Positions 1 to 8,806 of a stretch of 64,000 nt of DNA are shown in pieces; within the stretch, counting starts at the first letter, position 1; every line of letters begins with the position of its first letter. A program made the position numbers and the translations under genes. This DNA is from Collinsella aerofaciens. GTDB lineage: Bacteria; Actinomycetota; Coriobacteriia; Coriobacteriales; Coriobacteriaceae. The stretch spans positions 294,993 to 358,992 of the forward strand of contig NZ_WWSY01000001.1 of assembly GCF_009876115.1 (NCBI RefSeq), given 5' to 3'. The notes under the pieces are model-generated. The model saw only the letters and a list, made by a program, of their open reading frames with translations. It ran no database searches and was not told the DNA's origin.

Positions 1-2
1 GG

Positions 3-635
3 ACGCCCACCGGCCGCAGGAAGGGCAACTGGACCCGGGCGCACTGGTCCTGGATCGAGTCGATTAGGTTCGCGGAGGGGGCCGACAACGACGTGCTCGC
101 CTACTACGTCGACGCGGTCAGGCGGGCGGCGGAGGAGAAGGCGCGGCTCGAGGGGCTCGTCGAGGCCGAGGCCCGCAAGCCCAGGTGGAGGAGGAGGGTC
201 GACTCCCTGCGCTGCCTCAAGGGCGTCGACACCGCGACGGCCGCCGACCTCGTGTTCGAGGCCGGCGAGTTCTCGAGGTTCGGGAACGCCCGGTCGTTCG
301 CCGCATGGGTCGGCCTGACGCCCTCCGAGCACTCCAGCGGGGAGAGCGACCGCAGGGGCGCGATCACCAAGGCAGGCAACAAGCACCTGAGGAAGGCGCT
401 GGTCGAGGCCGCGTGGCACTACCTGACGTGCTCGGGGCGGCCGAAGGACCTCGCCAAGGGCCAGGCCCCGGACCGGGTCGCCCGCAGGCATGCCGCCAAG
501 GGCGTGCGGAGGCTGGTCGAGAGGCGGGAGGCGCTGCTCGCGCGCGGGGTCCACGGCAACAAGGCGAACGTGGCCACGGCGCGCGAGCTCGCCTGCTGGG
601 TGTGGGCGGTCGGCCTCATGGCCGAGGAGGCGTAG
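3..635 (+). CDS. IS110-family transposase, 3' part
   Basis: The reading frame is open from the window edge, so the N-terminal RuvC-like DEDD domain lies outside. What is visible is the C-terminal transposase_20 domain: a helix-hairpin-helix-like stretch (SLRCLKGVDTATAADL) followed by FAAWVGLTPSEHSSGESD and ITKAGNKHLRKALVEAAWHY, the classic IS110/IS1111 block with its conserved Ser region. The enzyme recombines a circular intermediate into target DNA under the guidance of a bridge RNA (family knowledge). The first candidate internal start (position 93) is not a real start because the frame continues upstream. It borders the polysaccharide locus, a usual place for such elements. Confidence 0.9.
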   Translation, partial: TPTGRRKGNWTRAHWSWIESIRFAEGADNDVLAYYVDAVRRAAEEKARLEGLVEAEARKPRWRRRVDSLRCLKGVDTATAADLVFEAGEFSRFGNARSFAAWVGLTPSEHSSGESDRRGAITKAGNKHLRKALVEAAWHYLTCSGRPKDLAKGQAPDRVARRHAAKGVRRLVERREALLARGVHGNKANVATARELACWVWAVGLMAEEA

Positions 636-889
636 GGGGCCGGTCCCCCGCACATAAGCCGATCACCCCGGAAGCGGTTTGATCCGAAGCCGTTGAGGCG
701 AACCTCAGGTCCCTTTTCTGCGAGCGCCCAGGGCGCCACACGCGTGCACAGACTGTCGGTTCGACGAAGAAGCCTCAGCCGTAGCAACGGATTGCCCAGC
801 GAGAGATCGCCGCGGGCGGATATTAAACTGCAAAGACGAGCGTCGGGAAGACACGCCGAGGTCGCCGCGGACGGGTTGATATAGGGAGA
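636..889. mobile_element. Non-coding right-end region of the IS110-type element
   Basis: About 250 bp without a convincing gene follow the transposase stop. It opens with a short GGGGG-CCGG-TCCCC hairpin at about 636-648. In IS1111-group members the non-coding right end carries the bridge RNA; in IS110-group members it is the left end. The outer boundary of the element cannot be fixed from one copy. The 64-codon frame at 693-884 has no family features and is left out. Confidence 0.4.
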
Positions 890-930
890 GGGCCTGACCC
901 CATATCGTTGGGGCCAGGCCCGATTTTGCC
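890..930 (+). terminator. Rho-independent terminator-like hairpin
   Basis: GGGCCTGACCCC (890-901) pairs with GGGGCCAGGCCC (910-921) around an 8-nt loop, with one mismatch, followed by GATTTT. It isolates the IS element from the secreted-protein gene. Confidence 0.65.
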
Positions 931-1010
931 TCTTAACAATGTCCTGCTCATATTAAATGCCGGTACGCTTGCAGAATCGTACCTGTTCCGATTACAGAAA
1001 AGGGGCCGTC

Positions 1011-3350
1011 ATGCGTAAGCCTGCCTCCTGCGTCCTTTCCATCGCGCTCTCGCTCGTAATGACGGTTGGTTTTATCCCGTCACCCGCGCTTGCCGAAATC
1101 GCCAGTGCGCCAGAACCCGCCGCGCAAAGCGCCGGCAAACCTAACGAGAGCCCAGCCGAAACCACGTCGGGCCAAGCCCGGGCAAACGATCAAATCAGCG
1201 CCGCCTCCGGCACCAATGTAACGGCCAACGCAACGCAGCCGATCGACGCCAGCATGTTCAGTATCGAGGACACCGACATTCGCTACACGGGCAATCCCGT
1301 GATGCCCACCGTCACGTCGTCGACCGTGCCGAGCGACCAGTACACTGTCGCCTACGAGAACAACGTAGCCATCGGTCAGGCGACCGCCGTTGTGACCGCC
1401 GACGACCAGAACTACAGCGGCACCTGCGCGATCCCATTTGAAATCAAACCGGCGAACGCGGCCGCGAACTACCAGCACAGCACCACCGCGCAAAGCGGCG
1501 ACATCACGCTCACCGTCCAATGGAACGACCCGAGGCTCGGCCAGGAGACCACGTTCCATGTGACTGCGACGGGCGGAAGCGGTGCGTACCAATTCCGCAT
1601 GGACGCACCGACGTATATGGATCCCGACGGTAGCAGCGAAAGCGTTGCCGACCCCAGCCGTAACCAGTGGCAGCAATACACCGGCGAATGCACATCGCAC
1701 GACTACCAGTTCGAAATGACCGCTAGCGGCACCTATTACCTGCGCTTTTACCTGATGGATAAGGCGGCCGGCGTGTACTATCTGCGCTCAAACGTGTTTG
1801 CGAGCGCGAACGACGACGCCTATCCGGCGGTCAGCGCCATCGTGAAGTCCGCAGTCGACAAATGCAGCGCCGATACCGACGGGTCCGACTACGCCCGCGC
1901 CCTGTGGCTCCACGACTGGACGCTCGACCAGCTGGAGTACGACCATGGCCTCAACTGGTGCTCAGCCGAAAGCGGCCTCACGCGCCACCAGGGCACCTGC
2001 GAGAGCTACCAGCGCATCTACTCCAAGCTCCTTGACGCCGCGGGCATCGCCAACGGCCGCATCACCGGCAACGGCCACACCTGGAACGCCGCAAAGATCG
2101 ATGGCAAATGGTGCCAGATGGACCTAACCTGGGACGACACCAGCGACAACTGGTACGGGGACCTGGACCAGCGCCATCTGTACTTTGGCCTGACCGACGA
2201 GTTCATGGCAATCGCCCACTCCGACCACACGGCTAACTACCAGAAGGCCGACTACGCCTACCGCTCGACCGACCTGTCCAACAATTACTTTGTGCGAAAC
2301 GGCAAGGCTGATGAATGGGCCGAAAAGTATGCCGACCGTATTCAGCAACACCTAGATGCCAAGGAAGAGAGCTTTTCAATCGATGCCGACAACCAGTCGT
2401 TCCCGCCGAGCATCTCGGGCATTCAGAATGGGATTGTTGCTTATGCGATGAATCAGAGGGGGTGGAAAGTCCAAGGCGCCAAGGCTGATCTAACGGCGGC
2501 ATCTAACGTCACGAAAGAATCGAGCAGCAAATGGAGCGCTAAGTACGAGCTGAAAGCTGAATACAAAGCATCCGCATTAGAAAAGGTCGTCGACGACGGC
2601 ACGTACCGCCTGGCCTCGGCGATCGACCGCGGCATGGCCGTCTCGGCCTCCGCATCGGGCTGCTCGCTGTCCTCGGGCGCGGGCGCGCTGACGTTCGAGC
2701 GCGACGGCGCCACCGGCCTCTACAGGATCTCCTCGGGCGGCATGCTGCTGACCGAGTCCGGGAGGTCGGCGGTGCTGGCCGGCGCGGACGGCTCCGCCTC
2801 GCAGCTCTGGCGCGTGGCGCCCCTCGGGGCCGGCTACTCCGTGACGTCCGCCTCCGGTCTGGCCCTCGACGTCAGCGGCGCCGACGCGTCGGAGGGCAAC
2901 GCGGCGTGGCTCTACGAGCCCAACGGGACGGCCGCCCAGCGGTGGCTGCTCGCGGACCCGGCGATCCCGAGGGTCGTCGACGACGGCACGTACCGCCTGG
3001 CCTCGGCGATCGACCGCGGCATGGCCGTCTCGGCCTCCGCATCGGGCTGCTCGCTGTCCTCGGGCGCGGGCGCGCTGACGTTCGAGCGCGACGGCGCCAC
3101 CGGCCTCTACAGGATCTCCTCGGGCGGCATGCTGCTGACCGAGTCCGGGAGGTCGGCGGTGCTGGCCGGCGCGGACGGCTCCGCCTCGCAGCTCTGGCGC
3201 GTGGCGCCCCTCGGGGCCGGCTACTCCGTGACGTCCGCCTCCGGTCTGGCCCTCGACGTCAGCGGCGCCGACGCGTCGGAGGGCAACGCGGCGTGGCTCT
3301 ACGAGCCCAACGGGACGGCCGCCCAGCGGTGGCTGCTCATGAGATATTAA
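1011..3350 (+). CDS. Secreted transglutaminase-like protein with tandem RICIN repeats
   Basis: A 779-residue exported protein. ATG 1011 is preferred over the in-frame ATG at 957 because AAAAGGGG lies just before it and it opens directly into a signal peptide (MRKPAS, hydrophobic core, then cleavage near PALA). Middle: an Ig-like or surface region, then a transglutaminase-like/CysPc fold with CESYQRIYSKLLDAAGI (nucleophile Cys), GHTWNAAKIDGKW (His) and MDLTWDD (Asp), so the catalytic triad is present. The C-terminus is two 122-residue RICIN-like beta-trefoil units (from VVDDGTYRLASAID to AAQRWLL) that are identical. Such units usually bind carbohydrate or cell wall. Substrate unknown. The C-terminal half has far higher GC and different codon use from the N-terminal half. 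Confidence 0.85.
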   Translation: MRKPASCVLSIALSLVMTVGFIPSPALAEIASAPEPAAQSAGKPNESPAETTSGQARANDQISAASGTNVTANATQPIDASMFSIEDTDIRYTGNPVMPTVTSSTVPSDQYTVAYENNVAIGQATAVVTADDQNYSGTCAIPFEIKPANAAANYQHSTTAQSGDITLTVQWNDPRLGQETTFHVTATGGSGAYQFRMDAPTYMDPDGSSESVADPSRNQWQQYTGECTSHDYQFEMTASGTYYLRFYLMDKAAGVYYLRSNVFASANDDAYPAVSAIVKSAVDKCSADTDGSDYARALWLHDWTLDQLEYDHGLNWCSAESGLTRHQGTCESYQRIYSKLLDAAGIANGRITGNGHTWNAAKIDGKWCQMDLTWDDTSDNWYGDLDQRHLYFGLTDEFMAIAHSDHTANYQKADYAYRSTDLSNNYFVRNGKADEWAEKYADRIQQHLDAKEESFSIDADNQSFPPSISGIQNGIVAYAMNQRGWKVQGAKADLTAASNVTKESSSKWSAKYELKAEYKASALEKVVDDGTYRLASAIDRGMAVSASASGCSLSSGAGALTFERDGATGLYRISSGGMLLTESGRSAVLAGADGSASQLWRVAPLGAGYSVTSASGLALDVSGADASEGNAAWLYEPNGTAAQRWLLADPAIPRVVDDGTYRLASAIDRGMAVSASASGCSLSSGAGALTFERDGATGLYRISSGGMLLTESGRSAVLAGADGSASQLWRVAPLGAGYSVTSASGLALDVSGADASEGNAAWLYEPNGTAAQRWLLMRY
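2585..3338 (+). repeat. Two identical 367-bp repeats encoding RICIN-like domains
   Basis: Unit 1 spans 2585-2951 and unit 2 spans 2972-3338, a period of 387 bp (129 codons). Read side by side I find no nucleotide difference, so synonymous positions are also conserved. The 20-bp linker encodes ADPAIPR. Confidence 0.9.
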
Positions 3351-3356
3351 TCAAAG

Positions 3357-3398
3357 GGGGTACCGAGACTAACAGTGTCATTCTCGGTACCCCTTTTA
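3357..3398. terminator. Bidirectional terminator
   Basis: GGGGTACCGAG (3357-3367) pairs with CTCGGTACCCC (3383-3394) and is followed by TTTT on the plus strand. On the minus strand the stem is followed by CCTTTGA. It sits between two convergent genes and can serve both. Confidence 0.85.
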
Positions 3399-3403
3399 TC
3401 ACT

Positions 3404-4210
3404 CTATGCCTTTGGAAGAAGTGCTCTGTAGCGACGCAATGCCGTTAGTTCGGCTAGCGAACCGTAATGCAAAGCACGCCGAACTGCATTGAGCCAATCT
3501 CTTATACGGTATGCCCAAGGTTTTGGAGCAAGTTCAAAATGAACAACCGATACGTCTTTGAAATTCAAATACCCGCTCGAATCATACATAGCGAGGCAAT
3601 CCTGAAACGCATTAAAGCGCTCGGACAAATGCAGCGCCTTCTCAGAGTTCCAGCTAGGCAACAACATTTGAAAAATATCCTGATCTCCTATGCCGTCTCG
3701 AAAATTTGACAGCAAGTTTTCATCGAGAGAGTTAATTAACGAAATTGCATTTTGGTAAAGCGCGTGCGAGGGCTTGATAACCATGAGCCCTGAGTTAAGG
3801 TCAACCCAGTCCGCGTGAGCACCCCTACCAGCCACAACGGCAGACATAGAGGGAGCATCGAAAAGCCCATCTATGTTCGACAGCACCATCATGTCGGCAT
3901 CCAGTAACACGACAGAGTCGAATCGAGTCAGGGCAAGAACACTTAGCTTCGCAAAGCTTTGGTTCCATCTTGGACGCCCCGCCACAATGTTAAGGTCGCG
4001 AATACTGTTAGGGATAGCAGGCGCTTCAGCTGCGATTGCATTAATCCCTGCCCCAGACAAAGTCTCTATCGTCGAGACCGAGCAATCACAAGTCAAAGCC
4101 GTCAGCGGGTAGGCACTATCGACCAGATCTAGACTTCTTTTTAATGCGATAACACCCGGAAGATAGGAATCGCCCACGATAAAGACGACATAGGTGTTGT
4201 TATTTGACAA
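3404..4210 (-). CDS. Glycosyltransferase family 8 protein
   Basis: A 268-residue cytoplasmic sugar transferase of the glycogenin/LgtC fold. Visible: N-terminal beta strand YVVFIVGDSYLPGVIALKRSL (nucleotide binding), the metal-binding DxD in VVLLDADMMVLSNID near residue 100, NSGLMVIKP, GDQDIFQML and a C-terminal VVHFELAPKPW. Acceptor and donor sugars cannot be read from sequence. The start is TTG at 4210, supported by AAAGGTGG six bases upstream, and it overlaps the flippase gene by 11 bp, so the two are probably translationally coupled. Last gene of the polysaccharide operon. Confidence 0.85.
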   Translation of the reverse strand: MSNNNTYVVFIVGDSYLPGVIALKRSLDLVDSAYPLTALTCDCSVSTIETLSGAGINAIAAEAPAIPNSIRDLNIVAGRPRWNQSFAKLSVLALTRFDSVVLLDADMMVLSNIDGLFDAPSMSAVVAGRGAHADWVDLNSGLMVIKPSHALYQNAISLINSLDENLLSNFRDGIGDQDIFQMLLPSWNSEKALHLSERFNAFQDCLAMYDSSGYLNFKDVSVVHFELAPKPWAYRIRDWLNAVRRALHYGSLAELTALRRYRALLPKA

Positions 4211-5723
4211 ACGGGACCACCTTTCCTACAAAGGATTTCAAAAGATTTTTTTCATAAGCGTTCACGCCAAACAGCCACTCGAATAGCACATACAGGAAGC
4301 CATACAACACACAGCCCAATAAGAATGAAACGATACCGCCGTGATTAACGGGAAGAAAGAACCACGCTGCAGCAGACAGGCCAGTAGCCGCAAAAGCGGG
4401 TAAGATAATCCGCGTGATCTCCTTCCAAAACCCTCTGACGTCCAGTCCTACTTTTCGTGAATAATACCAGTTCATTATCAGGCCATTGCCAACAAGCATT
4501 GAGACAGCAGTGGATAGCGCTGCTCCGGGCAACCCCCACACAGCGAGAAGCACAAAGGTAAGAAAAATGTTCAATAAAGCGATGATGAGATACATCGCGC
4601 CCCTGAAGTAATACTGGTTAGTCACTTGCAAAATAGTAAGCCCCAGGCTTTGGATCAAGTCGATTGTGAAAGGAATCATTACGATTAACGCAATGAGATA
4701 CGACTCGAAATAACCATCTCCAACCCACATCTTAATAAAATCCAGTCCAAACACGGCAAAACCGCCAAGAACAAAAAGAAGAAGCAGACAGTTCAAACGT
4801 CCAAATTTGATAAATAGATCGGACATGCCCTTAAAGTCATGCTCTTTGTGATAAAGCTCTGAAACCCTAGGCAAGAAAATAGCCCCGGCAGCCGTTCCTA
4901 TATTCATATACATTTGATAGATCTGTGCACCGACAGCATACACGGCCACCGAGCCTGCGCCGAACATATATCCAACGATGAGCTGATCAGTCTTCCAAAA
5001 GATTTGATCGGCTAACGTAACCATCACTATAGCACCGCTGAAACTAAGAAGCGCTTTCGCGAGTCGCGAATCCCAACCGTAATAGTTCCTGCCCACCTTA
5101 AGGATATTTCTCCTATAAAGACTCTGGACGCCAGCGCAAGCAGCGTTCATAGCAAAAATAACGACTGTAACCGTCAACGCATTGGGGAAAAACCCCGTGA
5201 AAAAAATAACCAAAATAGGCTGTGCAATAAGAACAACAAGGCTCGACAGTTTCAAAAACACAAAGCGTTCATGAGCCGTAATGGCAGCAATCGAAACAGT
5301 ATTGTTCATAGTAACGACAGTGTTGATTCCAAGAACGAGGAGCATGCCCGTACACTCCTCAATTTGCGCAGACGTGAACGAAGATGAATAAACGATCCGG
5401 AATATAACCGTCAAAATCCCAACAGCAAGCAGGGCGAGCACAGACATAATCCAATAAATCCGGCGCGAGATGGCGAGGGTGTTCTCAGCTTTTTCACGGT
5501 CGCCTTCTGCAATATACTTGCAATAGAACCTGCCGACTCCGGCAGATAGAACTCCATTTATAGATATAACATAGGCCATAATCGAACCGATAAGCTGGTA
5601 CATACCATACTCATCACGCCCGATAGAACCGAGGAGAAGGGGCACATAAATCAGCTGCACTAAAACGTTGACAGCCATATAAACGTATGAAAGAAGCGCG
5701 CCGACGCGCCTGCTGTTAGCCAT
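4200..5723 (-). CDS. wzx: Wzx-type polysaccharide flippase
   Basis: A 507-residue polytopic protein with about 14 hydrophobic segments and the N-terminal pattern of the MATE/Wzx superfamily (ALLSYVYMAVNVLVQLIYVPLLL, then RDEYGMYQLIGSIMAYV). It should flip undecaprenyl-diphosphate-linked repeat units to the outer face of the membrane. AGGAGGTGA lies inside the end of the preceding gene (stop to start 2 bp), a strong ribosome site. Lower GC than the rest of the window. It pairs functionally with the Wzy/EpsG-like protein of the same operon. Confidence 0.85.
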   Translation of the reverse strand: MANSRRVGALLSYVYMAVNVLVQLIYVPLLLGSIGRDEYGMYQLIGSIMAYVISINGVLSAGVGRFYCKYIAEGDREKAENTLAISRRIYWIMSVLALLAVGILTVIFRIVYSSSFTSAQIEECTGMLLVLGINTVVTMNNTVSIAAITAHERFVFLKLSSLVVLIAQPILVIFFTGFFPNALTVTVVIFAMNAACAGVQSLYRRNILKVGRNYYGWDSRLAKALLSFSGAIVMVTLADQIFWKTDQLIVGYMFGAGSVAVYAVGAQIYQMYMNIGTAAGAIFLPRVSELYHKEHDFKGMSDLFIKFGRLNCLLLLFVLGGFAVFGLDFIKMWVGDGYFESYLIALIVMIPFTIDLIQSLGLTILQVTNQYYFRGAMYLIIALLNIFLTFVLLAVWGLPGAALSTAVSMLVGNGLIMNWYYSRKVGLDVRGFWKEITRIILPAFAATGLSAAAWFFLPVNHGGIVSFLLGCVLYGFLYVLFEWLFGVNAYEKNLLKSFVGKVVPFVK

Positions 5724-5725
5724 TC

Positions 5726-6733
5726 CTAAAGCTCACCTCCTGCATGCACAGCTTTCACAAAACCCTTTACTTTAAACAAGAATCGATACGCACTCCAATG
5801 CCCACGGACAAGAAGTCGAAACCTCAGTGACTTTGTAATTGCCCCTGAACTCAAGTAACTATTTGAGCGCCAGCCAGGAAACGCTTTGTCGATCCATTCA
5901 AATACACGAGACTGCATTTCCAAATCGAACCCGTCTGCCTGAACGATTCGCATGCCGCCCCAATAAACACAGTGCAAGATAGCCATCCATTCGATTTCCT
6001 CCTGACAACCAGAATAATCTGGCCCACAGCGGCGAATAACCTCGTCAAAAGCATCGAATATGTCAAAAAGGACACTTTTAGGCGGTTTTTGGATAATGCT
6101 AGTTGGACGCACAACGTAATGATAAAGAACCCTGCCGAATGAAACGCCTTCTCCCAACTCGAGGTTCAATGACATTGCAGACGAAAGATCTTCTCCGATC
6201 CTAACTCCTTGAACAAGGTTAAAGGGCGCTTCTTTAAGCCTCTGCAGGCAATAACATTGCCTGCAGAGGCTGTCGCTATTCAGCGCTAGCCTCTGGAGGT
6301 TTAATTTATTAAAACCACTGGCCCAAGGCTCGATACTGCGTAGCAACTCCCCTCGTGGAGTCACGACGTCATGACCAAAAGCAACGACAGCGGGGTTGTT
6401 GTCTTCTAAATAATCAGCAAGTTCAATTACAGCATCGATATCAAGAAGGTCATCAGAATCAAGGAAAAGAACGTATTTGCCCGCAGCGTGATCAATTCCG
6501 AACTGCCTGGCTGAATTCTGACCACCATTCGCCTTATGAATAACAGTCGAATTAGGAAGGTTTAACGAAAGATAAAGCTCCAATTCCATGGCAGATTGTG
6601 TCTTTGATCCATCATCAATGACCAAAACCTCAGCAAGTTCAGGCGAAAGAGCCTTCAAACAGCTAAAAGTTTTCTCATAGTATTCCGCTTCGGTGTTATA
6701 AAAAGGGACGATGATCGAAAATATAGGGCTCAA
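5726..6733 (-). CDS. Glycosyltransferase family 2
   Basis: A 335-residue GT-A fold enzyme. N-terminal IFSIIVPFYNTEAEYYEKT, then EVLVIDDGSKTQ, NGGQNSARQFGIDHAAGKYVLFLDSDD with the DxD motif, all in GT2 order and spacing. The donor is a nucleotide sugar; acceptor unknown. The start is TTG at 6733, placed by AAGGAAGGA six bases upstream. This TTG overlaps the TGA of a remnant epimerase frame (TTGA), so the gene once followed that epimerase with coupled translation. Confidence 0.85.
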   Translation of the reverse strand: MSPIFSIIVPFYNTEAEYYEKTFSCLKALSPELAEVLVIDDGSKTQSAMELELYLSLNLPNSTVIHKANGGQNSARQFGIDHAAGKYVLFLDSDDLLDIDAVIELADYLEDNNPAVVAFGHDVVTPRGELLRSIEPWASGFNKLNLQRLALNSDSLCRQCYCLQRLKEAPFNLVQGVRIGEDLSSAMSLNLELGEGVSFGRVLYHYVVRPTSIIQKPPKSVLFDIFDAFDEVIRRCGPDYSGCQEEIEWMAILHCVYWGGMRIVQADGFDLEMQSRVFEWIDKAFPGWRSNSYLSSGAITKSLRFRLLVRGHWSAYRFLFKVKGFVKAVHAGGEL

Positions 6734-6875
6734 GCAAAATCCTTCCTTAGCACTTTAGTGATCCGCTCACTCACTTGACCGCCACCGTAGGGGCTCGTCG
6801 CGCGGATCATGGCCTTATATGCGGCTCCATCGAACCACGAGGCTACATCCTTCCAAGTAAAGTCTTCAACTTGTT
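6730..6875 (-). pseudogene. Remnant of a UDP-GlcNAc 2-epimerase (WecB/MnaA) C-terminus
   Basis: In the gap after the GT32 gene the minus strand encodes, without a start, WKDVASWFDGAAYKAMIRAT, then SPYGGGQVSERITKVL and a stop at 6730-6732. The NPYGDG-like motif followed by A/SxRI is the signature C-terminus of non-hydrolysing UDP-GlcNAc 2-epimerases. The frame runs out of phase into the end of the GT32 gene, so only about 45 residues remain. A deletion or cassette exchange removed the rest. This matters because the WecG-type transferase of this locus would normally use UDP-ManNAc, the product of that epimerase. Confidence 0.65.
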
Positions 6876-7562
6876 GATTTTTTCAAAACCAATTGCTGCT
6901 TTTACTTTTTCACGGAATCGAAGACTTGCAGGAAGCCATGAGCTATCGAAATGATGAATTGCGTATGTGTTATTGGTAATACGGACCTTTTTGGTTTCCC
7001 AATCCTTTGGGGAAAAATACTCAGAAGGAAACAATGTGAAACCATCAACGTTTTGTTTGCAGTTGTTTAAAACCAAGCCCTTATCCACGCAAGCATTTGT
7101 AATAGCCACAACATTAGTCGTGAGATCAAAGCTACCGTTAGGTTTTACAAAAGAACGTCCATCATAATCCCGAAGTAATTTTTCAAAGAAGGGCTGATGC
7201 GGACTTGACGCCATAAGTCCAGTAGACAATCTATCATCAGCCTCAAAGCCCGAAAAAGCCTGAAGTTCAAGAAAGACATCAAGCGGTCGCAAAACCTCAA
7301 CATCAGTATCCATATAAATACCGCCCTCATTCACTAAGACCCAGAGACGCACATAATCGCTAGCAAACGCCCACTTCTTTGCGTCATAAGCTTCGCGGCA
7401 ATATCGGTTCTGCTTCACATCAAAGTTAGATTCATCCCAACGAACAATCTGATAATCGGGGCAATATTTCTTCCATGACTCAATACATTTCTCCGCAAGT
7501 GGAGTCAGGGGCTTACCGCCGAGCCAGACATAATGTATTATTTTAGGAATACTTGCTTGCAT
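6843..7562 (-). CDS. Glycosyltransferase family 32 (OCH1-like)
   Basis: About 239 residues from ATG 7562, chosen because AAGGAAA precedes it and the fold begins at once with IPKIIHYVWLGGKPLTPLAEKCIESWKKYCPDYQIVRWDESNFD. WAFASDYVRLWVLVNEGGIYMDTDVEVLRPLD carries the DxD of GT32. Such proteins add mannose, galactose or related sugars in capsule repeat units. An upstream in-frame start at 7610 adds 16 residues without family similarity. AT-rich, like its neighbours. Confidence 0.85.
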   Translation of the reverse strand: MQASIPKIIHYVWLGGKPLTPLAEKCIESWKKYCPDYQIVRWDESNFDVKQNRYCREAYDAKKWAFASDYVRLWVLVNEGGIYMDTDVEVLRPLDVFLELQAFSGFEADDRLSTGLMASSPHQPFFEKLLRDYDGRSFVKPNGSFDLTTNVVAITNACVDKGLVLNNCKQNVDGFTLFPSEYFSPKDWETKKVRITNNTYAIHHFDSSWLPASLRFREKVKAAIGFEKINKLKTLLGRM

Positions 7563-7642
7563 ATCTATTTCCTTACAGTCCAGTTTAATAAGACATTTTA
7601 ATGCTCGCAATGACCATTGGTTAAGGGCCAGAGCAACGATGA

Positions 7643-8806
7643 TCAGGAGATGCCAAGGAGTGTTGAAGTATATGGAATCGCCTGATTAAACCCGAGGTAT
7701 ACGAAACAGATAAAGAATCTGAACGCACAGCCTCCGCCAATCAGAATCAATCCAGTCCAGGATTTCATATTAGGCTTAGTTGACAAAACCAATCCAATCA
7801 ATGGGATAAATAGAAGAAGGCAGTACTCTGACATTCGCGCGATGGTGACATCTACGCCACTCATGAGAAAAAATGGAATACTTAAAGAAACTAGGTAAGT
7901 AAGGTATGCGCCGTGCACGCGCTTTTCCGAAGTAAACGAGGCAGCAATAAATATAGCGCCCACTACCAAGCACAATATAAATAAAGCGCCCGTCGAGGAC
8001 AGAGGATCTCCAGTATGTGTACCGTAGAGGAACAATCTGCCGATACCTGAGACACCTGATAGCAATAAAGCAATTTCCCTAAAACACACCAGAATTATTG
8101 CTATAACAAAGAATGAAAGAAGCATGATCACCTGCGACCAACTTCTAAATACCAGCAATCCCGATTCATTTTTTTTGAAAAAAGAAAACCAGACAACTGC
8201 AAAGAGCAGACCGATAGCAGCCGATGAATGGGTAAACAGTGCGACAATTTCCATGACTACCGCCAAGACATATCGCCCATCCATCAACGAAACCACAAAT
8301 AAGAGAACAAAGCCCATTGCGACAGATTGTCTCATCGTGTTAAGTCCCGGAATATAAAAAGCCAGTAAATATAGCAGCATAATCCATCCGAACGCACGAC
8401 TACGATGCCGATGCGCAGCAAGGAATACAGGGGCTATAACGGCGAATTGTATTGCAAACAGCAGAGCAAACTGAGAATGGAACAGTTTAACGATAACGAA
8501 TGAAAAGCATGCAAAAAGCGGAGCAACGTCCCAGATACTGGCTTTAACAACGGCATAAAATGAAGCAAAACTGTTAGAAAGCATTGCCTGTTTGTATAAA
8601 AATGCGCCGTATCCACCCGTATCAGTCCCAATCGATAAATCGCGCGCGCCGGCAAGAATACAAACAATGCAAATAGCGATCCAATAGAAGAGCCAGGCAA
8701 TCATCCGCCCTCTATTCGATCTTTCGATCATCCATCCAGCGCCAAACAAAACCGATGAAACTACAAATACAAAAATATAAGGAAACACTACCCTGTCACC
8801 AGCCAT
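7643..8806 (-). CDS. EpsG/Wzy-like polysaccharide polymerase
   Basis: A 387-residue membrane protein with about ten hydrophobic helices. ILAGARDLSIGTDTGGYGAFLYK near residue 55 matches the R(D)xxIGTDTxxY loop of the EpsG family, which polymerises flipped repeat units. No ribosome site precedes ATG 8806; a GTG at 8788, just overlapping the stop of the upstream gene (TAGTG) and preceded by GGTGA, is an equally good or better start. The order polymerase between glycosyltransferases is usual in capsule loci. Confidence 0.75.
   Translation of the reverse strand: MAGDRVVFPYIFVFVVSSVLFGAGWMIERSNRGRMIAWLFYWIAICIVCILAGARDLSIGTDTGGYGAFLYKQAMLSNSFASFYAVVKASIWDVAPLFACFSFVIVKLFHSQFALLFAIQFAVIAPVFLAAHRHRSRAFGWIMLLYLLAFYIPGLNTMRQSVAMGFVLLFVVSLMDGRYVLAVVMEIVALFTHSSAAIGLLFAVVWFSFFKKNESGLLVFRSWSQVIMLLSFFVIAIILVCFREIALLLSGVSGIGRLFLYGTHTGDPLSSTGALFILCLVVGAIFIAASFTSEKRVHGAYLTYLVSLSIPFFLMSGVDVTIARMSEYCLLLFIPLIGLVLSTKPNMKSWTGLILIGGGCAFRFFICFVYLGFNQAIPYTSTLLGIS

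Noticed and set aside
693-884. 63-codon frame downstream of the IS element
   Set aside because: No ribosome site, no family similarity, Arg/Ser-rich composition typical of chance frames in GC-rich DNA.
957-1010. Upstream start of the transglutaminase-like protein
   Set aside because: It would put 18 polar residues before the signal peptide and lacks a ribosome site; ATG 1011 has one.
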